The notes beneath the pieces are model-generated. The model did no database searches. It was not told the DNA's origin and saw only the letters and a program-made list of their open reading frames with translations. Both the position numbers and the translations under genes were made by a program. A stretch of 38,247 nucleotides of DNA from Desulfobulbus sp. (GTDB lineage: Bacteria > Desulfobacterota > Desulfobulbia > Desulfobulbales > Desulfobulbaceae): contig NZ_JAVBXR010000005.1 in NCBI RefSeq assembly GCF_030824455.1, positions 1 through 38,247 on the forward strand, written 5' to 3'. Below, one piece after another: positions 7,898 to 16,596 of this stretch (positions within the stretch are counted from its first letter, which is position 1; the number at the start of each line of letters is the position of its first letter).

Positions 7898-9097
7898 ATG
7901 AATAAAAAGATATCAGATACATATTGCAAAAATGAAAAAAAACCTGGGATGCACTCGATCGGAAATGGATTGTACCTACGGGTTCAAGTGTCTAGAACGG
8001 ACTTAAATCATATTACCAAGTCATGGCTTCTCAGATGGGGAGCTGGCGGCAAATACACCATGGGATTGGGCCCATATCCTGCGATTGGTCTGGCTGAAGC
8101 TCGAAAACTTGGTGCAGAAGCGATGCAACGAGTCAAATTAGGTTTCGATCCCAGAGCAGAACGAGAAGCTTTAAGAGAGAAAGTTCAACTCAATCAAGAG
8201 GCTTTGACATTTCGTGAAGCGAGCAAGAAATATATTCAAAAAGAGTCACCAAGCTGGAAAAATACAAAACATACACAACAGTGGACAAACACTCTGGAAA
8301 CTTATGCATTACCTGTAATAGGTGAAAAGAAATGTGAGGAAATAACCTTGCAGCATGTGATGAAGGTTCTTGAACCAATTTGGATATCCAAAAATGAAAC
8401 TGCCACAAGAATACGATCACGAATGGAAAATATTTTCGATTGGGCTATTACTCATGGCCATCGAAAATCGGCCAATCCTGCCAGGTGGAAAGGACTGCTA
8501 GAACATACACTTACTAAAATAAGTAAACGTCAAAGAGTAAGGCATCATCCTGCCCTACCATATAGAGATATACCTGAATTCATACAACTGATCAAAGTTA
8601 TTGATTCGATATCAGCACGAGCACTTGAATTTACGATATTAACTGGATGCAGAACCGGTGAAGTTCTTGGTTTGAAATGGGAGGAAATTGACTTTGATAA
8701 TAAAACTTGGATTATCCCAAAAGAACGAATGAAAGCGGGTATAGAGCACAGAGTGCCATTATCTGATCAAGCCATAGGGTTACTCGTTAAAATAAAAAAA
8801 ATGTCGAAAAGTGAATATGCTTTTCAAAACAACATAAAAATCGCTAAACCAATATCAAACATGGCCATGCTCATGCTTCTTAAAAGGATAAAAAGACATG
8901 ACATTACAGTTCATGGCTTTCGTTCATCCTTTAGAGATTGGGGCGCTGAAGTTACTAACCACACAAGAGAGGTAATGGAGCATGCTCTTGCACATAAACT
9001 TGCTGATGAATCTGAAGCAGCATATCAACGAAGTACTTTTTTTGAAAAAAGAATAGCCTTGATGTCAGATTGGGGGAAGTACTGCTACGGTGGATAA
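7898..9097 (+). CDS. Tyrosine recombinase, P4-type integrase
   Basis: A 399-residue integrase of the P4/DUF4102 type that would integrate and excise the element at its left end. Residues 1-95 form the arm-binding DUF4102 domain (GLYLRVQ, WLLRWGAGGKYTMGLGPYPAIGLAEAR). Residues 103-200 are the SAM-like core-binding domain. The catalytic domain has R252 (TGCRTGEVLGLKW), H339-x-x-R342 (HGFRSSFRDWGAE), H366 (HALAHK) and the tyrosine Y376 (EAAYQRS), so all key residues are intact. The ATG at 7898 is preferred to 7862 because it gives the usual start. The gene is AT-rich compared with the DNA before it. No tRNA adjoins it; tRNA-Pro is 2.5 kb away. Confidence 0.93.
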   Translation: MNKKISDTYCKNEKKPGMHSIGNGLYLRVQVSRTDLNHITKSWLLRWGAGGKYTMGLGPYPAIGLAEARKLGAEAMQRVKLGFDPRAEREALREKVQLNQEALTFREASKKYIQKESPSWKNTKHTQQWTNTLETYALPVIGEKKCEEITLQHVMKVLEPIWISKNETATRIRSRMENIFDWAITHGHRKSANPARWKGLLEHTLTKISKRQRVRHHPALPYRDIPEFIQLIKVIDSISARALEFTILTGCRTGEVLGLKWEEIDFDNKTWIIPKERMKAGIEHRVPLSDQAIGLLVKIKKMSKSEYAFQNNIKIAKPISNMAMLMLLKRIKRHDITVHGFRSSFRDWGAEVTNHTREVMEHALAHKLADESEAAYQRSTFFEKRIALMSDWGKYCYGG

Positions 9098-9150
9098 ATT
9101 TTAAAGTAAAAAAATCAGCTAATTAGCCTGTTTACCGAGAGCCTCAGGTA

Positions 9151-10200
9151 TCACACCATTCCCTTATTTTGCAGAAGCGCATAGATGTCAGAACCTCTCC
9201 AGGCAACGCGACCTTCGGACACTTCAAAGGGTTTCGGATATCGCCCTGATTTGACTCCGGCATACCATGTACTTTTTCCAACAGGGATAATCGCCGGGAT
9301 TCCCTTCTCGCGATTACCTATGATATCTTCCAAGCTAAGATTTCGCATATGTAGATCGGCAAGAGTCTTTAATGGTAGCGGTTCCCTGTCATCTCTACCA
9401 AGCGGGTTTGGCACGGCTTTCTCGACAACTGTATCAAAGTTGAGTGGTAATGTTTTTTCTTTCTTTTTATTCGGTTGCTTTGTCCTTTTTGGCTTTTCTG
9501 TTTGAGCCATCGAATGACTTTCTTGTTCAATTTCGCTAGCCAGAGGTGGTTGGTTTTCAACTGTCAAGACCACTTCCAAATCTGGACCGTATGAGGAAGC
9601 CAACGAAGAGTCATCTATAATTGGCGGGAGATAAATTCCGTCGATGGCGGGCATATTTGATGTTTCTTTCCTCGAATCCATTGGCTTGGAAATATTTTTT
9701 TCTTCGGGAGTTGAGCCTATTTCGATTTTAACTTCCCCCACTGCCAAATTGTGCTCAACTATGACCAAGTTTTCAAAATCTTCGCCGTTCTCCTCTAACC
9801 TTTTGAGTTCATCTAGGCTCAGGTAAAGATCAGACCTCCTGACCTCCATTAATCTGGGTTCACTGTCGTAATTTCGGTCGAATTTGATACGATCTTTGGA
9901 GCTAACAAGAAAAATGTTGCATTCAATTGAATTTTGAGGACTCGAAAAATATTTAAGGTTATCCGACCAGATGAAAAACCATTTTTTCCCCAACCCTGGC
10001 AGAGCGGGCACAACGGGCACAAAACAATACAGGTGCAATTGTTGCTCAAACGCCCGTTTAATCAGCTCATCTTCTAAATTTAAATTCTTTATTTTCTTTT
10101 TATGCGTAATGTAATTCCATTTCTCAGCCAAACTGATACATTTGTCAGCAACATCACTCAAGAGAATATATCTTTCAGTATCATTATTAATTGATACCAT
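9151..10200 (-). CDS. AlpA-like DNA-binding domain fused to a large unknown N-terminal region
   Basis: A 349-residue protein. The last 65 residues match the AlpA/excisionase-like family (phage P4 AlpA): IPVGKSTWYAGVKSGRYPKPFEV...VAWRGSDIYALL. AlpA proteins of about 70 residues activate integrase or replication genes. Here this domain sits at the end of a roughly 280-residue extension. That extension holds a helical N-terminus, a hydrophobic middle (FVPVVPALPGLGKKWFFIWS) and a low-complexity acidic/lysine-rich linker (KPKRTKQPNKKKEK) around residues 235-250. The ATG has a GGGAG site 7 bases upstream. It converges on the integrase gene. The extension is unrecognised; the domain call is firm. 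Confidence 0.75.
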   Translation of the reverse strand: MVSINNDTERYILLSDVADKCISLAEKWNYITHKKKIKNLNLEDELIKRAFEQQLHLYCFVPVVPALPGLGKKWFFIWSDNLKYFSSPQNSIECNIFLVSSKDRIKFDRNYDSEPRLMEVRRSDLYLSLDELKRLEENGEDFENLVIVEHNLAVGEVKIEIGSTPEEKNISKPMDSRKETSNMPAIDGIYLPPIIDDSSLASSYGPDLEVVLTVENQPPLASEIEQESHSMAQTEKPKRTKQPNKKKEKTLPLNFDTVVEKAVPNPLGRDDREPLPLKTLADLHMRNLSLEDIIGNREKGIPAIIPVGKSTWYAGVKSGRYPKPFEVSEGRVAWRGSDIYALLQNKGMV

Positions 10201-10497
10201 CGCAAAACTCCCATTTTATCATATTTGTTATAGAAATTTTGGCCTTGCAGTCAGTTTGAAAGTAGCTATAATGTTCATTTTTGATTGCGCAGCACCCTGA
10301 AACGACAAAACTCTCTTGCGAAAGAGACAGATGATTTTTGATCAATAATTTATTTCAATAGTCCTACAAAGGATTCAATGCACATGGTGGCATAATATTG
10401 TTTTGACATGAATAAAACGAAGGATGATGTCAATATATCGTTAAACACTATCATGGTTATAACGCATGTCCAAGAAAGTTTTTTCTTTTTGTGAGCG

Positions 10498-11367
10498 CTA
10501 CATCCTTGATAAAGGAACTGACAATTCAGGCATCTTTCCAACGATCGACTCAAATCTATCATGAAAAGCGCTAATCAAATAATTATTTTCGAGACTATTC
10601 AATATTTTAAGCATATGAACTACAAGATCATCCATTGACATTTCTTCGAAAATTGTCGCCAGCACAATCCAGTTCTTTTTATCACTCGGTTCTTCCATTA
10701 GTAAATCTAAACATGTTTCAAATTTTTTGAAAAATTTCCTATTAACACCTCTTTCTGTATCATTTTTTTTAATATTATCATTAAACACCCCTTCAATCAT
10801 GGCATTTTTAATGCCTAACTGATTATACAGTGGTGTTATATTAAAATTTTTTCTAAAGTGATTTCTAGTTTTTTGATCACTTATAAATTTTTCTATTTTA
10901 CTTTTTATTTTATTTAGCTCTCTAATAGTCAAAGATTCTTCTTTGTAATGGTTTGCGTTGATCTTCTTTTTTACAATTTTTGTCGACCCGTGTATTGCCA
11001 TTAACCTAATTTCTATCCAATCTTCCATTGAAAAACTTTCTATAGATAAAACGTAATTTCTTAGTGATTCATTAAGTTCCTTTTCTTTTCTATCTGTACG
11101 TAAAAATGCAATAGCAAGGTCAAAGACACGAATCTGTATTCCCGTGGGTTTGTCTGATTGTCTAAGATAGGCCACGCTTTTCGAGATTAAATGTTCTCTT
11201 TCTAGTGCTTCAACCCTTTCTCTCGCCGCTTTTTTGGTAATTCCCAATGCCCGAGCTATATCATTATAAGTAGTATTAATTATTTTTTTTCTAAACCCGA
11301 CCAGATGCAACAAGAGACGTATTTGGTTTGGATTCAGTCTTACATTGATTTGATTTTTGGAGTTCAT
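10498..11367 (-). CDS. Winged-helix protein of unknown function
   Basis: A 289-residue, lysine- and asparagine-rich protein. The N-terminal 70 residues look like a winged helix: NQIRLLLHLVGFRKKI-NTTYNDIARALGITKKAARERVEALEREHLISK, with ITKKAARERVEALERE as recognition helix. The remainder is mostly helical with no known motif. The DNA is very AT-rich, unlike its neighbours, a sign of foreign origin. No good RBS precedes the ATG at 11367. It may regulate the element together with the AlpA-fusion gene, which has the same orientation 297 bases downstream. That 297-base gap (10201-10497) shows no gene. Confidence 0.6.
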   Translation of the reverse strand: MNSKNQINVRLNPNQIRLLLHLVGFRKKIINTTYNDIARALGITKKAARERVEALEREHLISKSVAYLRQSDKPTGIQIRVFDLAIAFLRTDRKEKELNESLRNYVLSIESFSMEDWIEIRLMAIHGSTKIVKKKINANHYKEESLTIRELNKIKSKIEKFISDQKTRNHFRKNFNITPLYNQLGIKNAMIEGVFNDNIKKNDTERGVNRKFFKKFETCLDLLMEEPSDKKNWIVLATIFEEMSMDDLVVHMLKILNSLENNYLISAFHDRFESIVGKMPELSVPLSRM

Positions 11368-12068
11368 TTCTGTTCACAATTATTGGTAAGAATATCTTTA
11401 GCGTGCCCTTGTGCCCTTATTTTAAAATACAATATTTCAATAAGTTGTCAAGGTTACTATCCGCTAATACGCTGTCCCAGCGCTTTGTGACCCGGCTACA
11501 AAGGCCGACGGCTTCTGCGTATAGATCCTTAATATGGGTGCCGACGAGTTGCCTTGACACAACAAAATGCATGGGTCGCGTCTACCGTTCAAGAGTATGC
11601 GACCGTGAAGAATCGTAACCCCTGATAACCTCAGTGGCTGCGACCACATTCGGTCAAACGCAGACGGATCAAAACTGTGATCCAAGAGTTGATTTACCTA
11701 ACCAGTAGGTTGATCAGCAACGGTCGCTGCCTGGGCTCCGTTTCAGCCGACATTCCCCGGCTTTTTTCAACTTTCAATGCTTCGGTGTACGCAAAACTGC
11801 TGCGGAAAACGCCTAGGACTTCACTGATTCAGGAGGAAATTAATTTAGACTGCTTTCCCTCATGTTGCCTACTTGTCAGATAAAAAAAATTGAAGACCTG
11901 AAAGAAGCGATTTTTTTGTCATGTCTGATCAGTGCCCCTTAGCAATAATCCTTTTGTTATCAGTCGGTTGGATTTGTTGGATTGTAAAAAATTACAACCA
12001 TGGACAACATTATGAACCAAGGATTGACTTGGGCGAAAATTAATCCAACAAACTGAGGAGTCAAAATT
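11368..12068. other. 701-bp gene-free region; nested inverted repeats before the primase gene
   Basis: No credible gene is seen. Base composition shifts: 11470-11840 is GC-richer than both sides and may be a remnant of another insertion. Near the right end, TTTGTTGGATT (11973-11983) is repeated inverted as AATCCAACAAA (12042-12052), and between them TTGTAA-AAAA-TTACAA (11982-11997) is a perfect palindrome. These frame the leader of the primase gene and could be operators or an origin. Confidence 0.5.
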
Positions 12069-14576
12069 ATGAGCAAAATTCTTTCACTAGGCGAGCACAA
12101 AGAAATCGATCTTTCTAATAACGAGTTTTTAGAAGCAATTTTCGGAGATGCGGCCGGAGATCAGCGCCCTTTGTGCTGTAGTTTTATTGGCCATTCAGGA
12201 AAGGTATCGTCAGAGAAATGGGCCGCTATTCCTTGGCTGAAGGAGAAGTCGACAGTTGCTTCTCAGGGCAATAATTATTTTTCTCTAGCCAGTTTTAACC
12301 CTTGTTCTGAAAATAAATACCGACGACAAAAAAGGTATTTCGCAGCCCAGCATGCAGTTATGCTTGATGATGTCGGCACAAAGGCCGTGAGTCTCGATAG
12401 GTTGACCCTTACTCCATCTTGGCTGCTAGAAACGAGCCCTGGGAATTTCCAAGCCGGGTACATTTTCAGGGAACCTATAACCGATGGCACGATCGTTGAA
12501 CGACTGATGAAGAGCATCATCTTCGCTGGACTATGTGACCCCGGGGCGGATGGCCCTCTTTCCAGACTCGCCCGCTTGCCCGTTGGGAATAATGGCAAGC
12601 ATGACCCACCATTTAAATGTCGTTTAGCAGAATGGCATCCTGAACGACGATACAGTATTGAAGAAATTATCGATGGATTACAGTTAGATTTCAGCTTGGT
12701 TGGGGACCGACACTTAGCCGTAACTAACCAAAATAATCAAAGAAAAAATGGTACTGATGACGAATTGTACATCCCCCGGTGTTTGGAAAATCCAGTTCTT
12801 GCGAAATTAAAAGAACAGGGCCTCTACCTGCGGCCACTGGGTAACAAAACGCACGATATCGATTGTCCATGGCAACATCAGCACACAGATGGATTGGGAG
12901 GAGGAACAGCTTATTTCGAGCCAAGCGAATCTTATCCTATTGGCGGATTCAGTTGTCTGCATGGGCATTGCCGTGACCGACATATGCGAGATTTGCGGGA
13001 ATACCTGGGAATCAGCAAGGCCGAAGCGAAAAATCGGTCTACTATTCGTATGCCAGCTGGTCATCTGGGGGAAATCGTTGATCATTGCGAGAAGGAGTTG
13101 GCCAAAGCTGGCAGTTTTTACAATCAAGGTGGATTAATTGTTAACGCTGTCGCAGATAAAGAATCGAATAATATTATGTTTTTAACTTTATCTTTGCAAT
13201 CGATTGTCAGGCACCTATCGAACCTTGTCTGTTTTGAGAGACCTGATCAACGTAGGGGATGGACCCCCTGTGATCCACCTGAAAGATATTGCAGAATACT
13301 ATACGATGCCCAAAATTATCCACATCTTCCAGCTTTACGAGGGATTGCCAAACAACCGTATTTGCGGCCAGATGGTTCCTTGGTAACTCAATCTGGATAT
13401 GATGAGACCACTGAAATATTTGGCCTGTTTGATAATAAGGAATTTAAAATCCCTGGTTCCCCCTCAAAAAAGGATGCGGAACATGCTTTGGAAATTATCA
13501 ATAACCGTCTGGAAGAGTTTTGTTTCAAAACAGAAACCGATCACTCCGCTGCTTTGTCAGCGATTTTAACAGCGGTTGTTCGTCCATCACTCCCCTTCGC
13601 ACCAATGTATCATGTTAGAGCCACACAGATATCAGCGGGGAAAAGCCATCTGATTAAGCTGTTCACGGCCTTTGCCACCGCCAAGCCAGCATCAGCGGTT
13701 TCTTTTCCTAGAGATGATGAAGAATGCCAAAAGTTGCTGCTGGCACACCTTCTAACTGCGCCAGCGGTAATTAATTTTGATAACATGACGACCGACCTGG
13801 TCCCCCACAAGAGCCTTTGCTCAGCCTTAACCGAAGAATCCCTGACTGGCCGAATTTTGGGTGTATCCAAAATCGCAACAGTTGGCACTAGAACCCTGAT
13901 CCTTTCAAGTGGCAACAACGTCGGCCCAATCAAGGACATGACAAGGCGAACAATTACTATCCAGCTCGAACCAGATTGCGAAAATCCTGCTAACCGGAAA
14001 TTCAAAGAAGATCCTGTCGACACGGTTTGTTCTGATCGCGGGCATTTTGTTAGCCTGGCTTTGACAATTATTATGGCTTGGATCGCTGCAGGGCGCCCCC
14101 GCATAGATGTTCCAACTCTAGCATCGTATGGAGAATGGTCCGATCTTTGTCGGCAACCATTGCTCTGGCTGGGATGTGCTGACCCTGCTAAAAGCATCTT
14201 CCATGCCATTATTCATGATTCAGAACGTGAAATTCTGGGACTTTTGCTCCATCTCTGGCATGGCCAATTTGGGAGTCAGCCGTTAATGATCCGTAAAACA
14301 GTCAGTAAGTGTGATGACGCACTGCTGGAGGTCTTTATGGATATAGCTGGTGAGCGTGACTATCTGAATAAGCACCGTCTTGGCAAATGGATTAGTAGAC
14401 ATGCCGGTCGTCCCGTCGATGGGCTTAAATTTGAGAAAGACTCCAGTACCCGTTCTGCAGAAGCTTGGAGAGTTATATCGGTTTCATCGGTTTCATCGGT
14501 TTCATCGGTTTCAGAACGTCTTGATGCTGAACCCGTCGTGCCATCTTTTGGATGTTCAACACAGAAGGTGAAATGA
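12069..14576 (+). CDS. RepB/AEP-type primase fused to zinc motif and ATPase-like domain (element replication protein)
   Basis: An 835-residue replication protein typical of P4-like satellites and integrative elements. Residues about 1-215 resemble the RepB/archaeo-eukaryotic primase domain: AVMLDDVGTK (the D-x-D-like catalytic strand), LETSPGNFQAGYIF and RLARLPVGNNGK. A zinc-binding stretch follows (HDIDCPWQHQH ... GFSCLHGHCRD). The C-terminal half has a Walker-A-like SAGKSHLIKL and FDNMT, and a sensor-like LILSSGNN, as in DUF927/virulence-protein-E-like helicases; the P-loop is shortened. Close to the C-terminus a 9-bp tandem repeat encodes SVSSVSSVSSVS. The RBS is GAGGAG. It probably primes element replication from a nearby origin. 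Confidence 0.75.
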   Translation: MSKILSLGEHKEIDLSNNEFLEAIFGDAAGDQRPLCCSFIGHSGKVSSEKWAAIPWLKEKSTVASQGNNYFSLASFNPCSENKYRRQKRYFAAQHAVMLDDVGTKAVSLDRLTLTPSWLLETSPGNFQAGYIFREPITDGTIVERLMKSIIFAGLCDPGADGPLSRLARLPVGNNGKHDPPFKCRLAEWHPERRYSIEEIIDGLQLDFSLVGDRHLAVTNQNNQRKNGTDDELYIPRCLENPVLAKLKEQGLYLRPLGNKTHDIDCPWQHQHTDGLGGGTAYFEPSESYPIGGFSCLHGHCRDRHMRDLREYLGISKAEAKNRSTIRMPAGHLGEIVDHCEKELAKAGSFYNQGGLIVNAVADKESNNIMFLTLSLQSIVRHLSNLVCFERPDQRRGWTPCDPPERYCRILYDAQNYPHLPALRGIAKQPYLRPDGSLVTQSGYDETTEIFGLFDNKEFKIPGSPSKKDAEHALEIINNRLEEFCFKTETDHSAALSAILTAVVRPSLPFAPMYHVRATQISAGKSHLIKLFTAFATAKPASAVSFPRDDEECQKLLLAHLLTAPAVINFDNMTTDLVPHKSLCSALTEESLTGRILGVSKIATVGTRTLILSSGNNVGPIKDMTRRTITIQLEPDCENPANRKFKEDPVDTVCSDRGHFVSLALTIIMAWIAAGRPRIDVPTLASYGEWSDLCRQPLLWLGCADPAKSIFHAIIHDSEREILGLLLHLWHGQFGSQPLMIRKTVSKCDDALLEVFMDIAGERDYLNKHRLGKWISRHAGRPVDGLKFEKDSSTRSAEAWRVISVSSVSSVSSVSERLDAEPVVPSFGCSTQKVK
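14478..14513 (+). repeat. 9-bp tandem repeat in the primase gene (unit GTTTCATCG)
   Basis: Three full units and a partial fourth at 14481-14513, preceded by a partial unit. The unit length keeps the reading frame, so slippage would only change the number of SVS repeats. Confidence 0.9.
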
Positions 14577-14710
14577 TTCAGCTAGGCAATTTGGGCCTGA
14601 AAGGCGGGGATTTTAAACCTTCTTTTCCGGACGAATAGTAAAGGTAGTAATTTTAACGCCTGAGCTTAATTGCTGCGCACTTGAACCTGAAAATCTCAGA
14701 AGGAGATAAA

Positions 14711-14733
14711 CCTACTTAACCTACTTAACCTAC
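14711..14733 (+). repeat. 9-bp tandem repeat (unit CCTACTTAA)
   Basis: Two full copies and five bases of a third. It is unrelated in sequence to the 9-bp repeat 200 bp upstream. Confidence 0.85.
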
Positions 14734-14766
14734 AATTTGTTTTGGTAAATAAACCATTTGGTCGCG

Positions 14767-14815
14767 GTGGGGGTGAGGAGATCTCGCACGATCTCTTCAC
14801 CCCCACGTTTCTTTT
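14767..14815 (+). terminator. Strong Rho-independent terminator
   Basis: GTGGGGGTGA pairs with TCACCCCCAC, extended by AGAT/ATCT, followed by GTTTCTTTTT. It closes the primase transcript. Confidence 0.9.
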
Positions 14816-15161
14816 TCATCAATTTCTATCACTCTGGGTGCCGAAAAAATGGTGAGGTTAATCCATCGCTAAATCAAGGTCACCTTGCCTTTTGAGTGCA
14901 TCCTGCCTGCTTGATCTGGTTAAAAAGTCACGCATGGAATGAGGGTTCCATGCTCACCACGTTACCTTGCGAGATGATGAGCTCGCGGTCATTGGTTCTG
15001 CGATATTGAAACGAGATGATTTTTAGGCGCTATTCACTTTTATCTCCCTGATTATACGCCGAATCAGTGACCGTGAGTAAATTTACCGGTATTGATTTAT
15101 TTACCATGGTGCAGTAGAGGGCAATAGTGCCACTTCATCTACCCCATCAATGGGAGATTGC

Positions 15162-15878
15162 ATGCAACGCTCAATAGCATTTTACCTCAGTCTTCTCGCT
15201 TTTTTTCTTCTCATCACCTCCCCATCCAAGAGTTTCGCATGGCCAGCCAAGGTGCTTTCTGTCACCGATGGCGACACGATCAATGTGGAGAGGAAGGGAC
15301 GCCAACTGAGGGTTAGGCTGTACGGGATCGATGCTCCCGAAATGAATCAGAGCTTTGGCCAAAAGGCGAAGGAATTGACCAGCAGCCTGATTTTAGGAAG
15401 GAATGTCGATGTCGAGCAAAAGGATATTGACCGATATGGACGAATAGTTGGATTGGTTAAGATCGACGGCCAGGGGCTCAACGAATTGATCATCCAGAAC
15501 GGCTACGCTTGGGTTTATCAGCAGTATTGCAAAGAGAATTTTTGTTCCGAGTGGAATCAATCAGAGGCTGCAGCTCGCAAGCAGAAAAAAGGGCTCTGGT
15601 CGGATCCTGTTGCGATTGCACCCTGGGATTGGCGACATCATAAAAGTGCTCCACAGCGGCCCGGTGTAGCGAAGGATAATTCCCCTCTAATCCTCGTTGG
15701 AGGGGATATGCGTATAGATGGTGGAGTGTCGGGCGGTCAGTCCAAATGCGACGGAAGAACCTCTTGCTCACAGATGACTTCATGCCAAGAGGCAACATTC
15801 TTTCTGAATAATTGCGCCGGTTCAAAAATGGACGGAGATGGGGATGGGGTTCCCTGTGAAAAGCAATGGTGCAAGTGA
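15162..15878 (+). CDS. Secreted thermonuclease (SNase) with C-terminal excalibur domain
   Basis: A 238-residue exported nuclease of the staphylococcal nuclease family. The ATG at 15162 is chosen because GGGAG lies 6 bases before it; an ATG at 15150 would overlap that site. Residues 1-26 form a Sec signal peptide ending at SFA. The SNase core follows: VTDGDTI (metal ligands D36/D38), VRLYGIDAPE (R52, D57, E60) and DRYGR (R91, R94), so the active site is complete. After a linker, the C-terminus is an excalibur calcium-binding domain (C-SQMTSCQEATFFLNNC ... DGDGDGVPCEKQWC). Likely periplasmic or extracellular DNA/RNA degradation. It lies in the mobile region directly before the intron fragment. 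Confidence 0.92.
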   Translation: MQRSIAFYLSLLAFFLLITSPSKSFAWPAKVLSVTDGDTINVERKGRQLRVRLYGIDAPEMNQSFGQKAKELTSSLILGRNVDVEQKDIDRYGRIVGLVKIDGQGLNELIIQNGYAWVYQQYCKENFCSEWNQSEAAARKQKKGLWSDPVAIAPWDWRHHKSAPQRPGVAKDNSPLILVGGDMRIDGGVSGGQSKCDGRTSCSQMTSCQEATFFLNNCAGSKMDGDGDGVPCEKQWCK

Positions 15879-15925
15879 TTTGACGAACGAAGATCAAGAG
15901 GCAAGATATATTGGAACAATGTTGA

Positions 15926-16039
15926 GTGCGGCCGGGCAAGGTCGTGTATTTCAGCGGGTGTGAATCCCGCCCCGGAAGGCTGGCCAACCACCGGGTAGCG
16001 AGTCCTTGGAGGCTTCATGGTAACATGAAGCTTTAAGCG
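15926..16039 (+). mobile_element. 5' end of a group II intron, copy 1
   Basis: The segment begins GTGCGGCC, the 5' end type of bacterial group II introns, and matches the sequence at 38134-38247 over its full 114 bases with about nine changes. Changes at 16016 (C to T) and 16026 (G to A) restore pairing in the hairpin GCTTCATG-GTAA-CATGAAGC, showing that a folded RNA is preserved. Both copies are preceded by TTGA. This would be part of domain I. Confidence 0.6.
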
Positions 16040-16225
16040 TAGGATAGCGAGCAGGCAGGCCGTAAGCCGAAAGGTTGAAGGGATTGAGCCCCGTAATTTT
16101 CCGGCTCCTCGACATCTCGAGTGGAATTTGCCAGGAAATGGCTGGCTGCATGGGCTGAGATTATGATGCCGCTCAAGGCGCAATATCTCTTCGGCGCTAT
16201 CTATCTATCTGTTCTTACAATGCGC

Positions 16226-16256
16226 AAAGGGCCGCCTCCTGAGGAATTGGCCCTTT
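16226..16256. terminator. Terminator-like hairpin
   Basis: AAAGGGCC and GGCCCTTT form an 8-bp perfect stem with a 15-base loop. The T-run is short, so strength is uncertain. Confidence 0.45.
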
Positions 16257-16274
16257 CGCTATGCCTGCAGCCAT

Positions 16275-16303
16275 TTTGACACAACAAACTGGTTTTATTG
16301 TTA
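16275..16303 (+). promoter_or_regulatory. Predicted promoter pointing into the long inverted repeat
   Basis: TTGACA (perfect -35) and TGTTAT (-10, four of six) are separated by 17 bases. A transcript would begin almost exactly at the inverted repeat that follows. Confidence 0.4.
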
Positions 16304-16308
16304 TTTTT

Positions 16309-16360
16309 GTCGTTTTGTGTGGGTTTGATCCCTCGGAAAATCAAACCCACACAAAACGAC
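16309..16360. repeat. Perfect 21-bp inverted repeat with 10-base loop
   Basis: The arms 16309-16329 and 16340-16360 are exact reverse complements (GTCGTTTTG...GGTTTGAT and its complement) around CCCTCGGAAA. No T-run follows. RNA from it would be a very stable rod; DNA could be a recombination or protein site. Confidence 0.85.
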
Positions 16361-16596
16361 GAGGAGCCAATTTTCCTAGTCGGAAGGACGACATTGTTTA
16401 ACAGATGGAAGTCAACACAGTCAGCGCCGCTAATGGCAAGCAGCTGGCTGCTTCCCGGGGTCGGAGACCATGGCATGTCTGACATTGGGAATGCACGGCA
16501 ACCCGGGAGACCCTGTGTCTCTTTCGGAGTATCGAGAGTATGCCTGACAACTGAAAAAGGAGGAAGGCAAACAAGGCACAGTGAGTCGGATATTGC

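Larger units (their letters stand above)
14577..15161. other. 585-bp intergenic region between primase and nuclease genes
   Basis: It holds a second 9-bp tandem repeat, unit CCTACTTAA (14711-14733, 2.6 copies), the strong terminator listed separately, and an 8-bp perfect inverted repeat GCATGGAA/TTCCATGC (14932-14953). No gene is seen. The repeats might mark a replication origin, but no iteron-like array is clear. Confidence 0.4.
16040..16584 (+). other. Probable continuation of the degenerate intron, interrupted by hairpin DNA
   Basis: The stretch 16040-16150 (GTAAGCCGAAAGG and following) and 16420-16584 (many GGAG/GGAAGG purine motifs, no ORF) read like further intron RNA domains, but this is judged only by style. 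No reverse transcriptase frame and no domain V are found, so the intron is broken. Between them lie a hairpin at 16226-16256, a CTAT microsatellite at 16199-16211 and a promoter-like site with a long perfect inverted repeat. Confidence 0.35.

Noticed and set aside
5254-7898. tRNA-Pro as attachment site of the P4-type integrase
   Set aside because: Three core-like genes lie between, and no copy of the tRNA 3' end is seen further right in the window.
11553-16287. 13-base match TTGACACAACAAA near 11554 and 16275
   Set aside because: Matches of this length are expected by chance in a 38-kb window; flanks differ.
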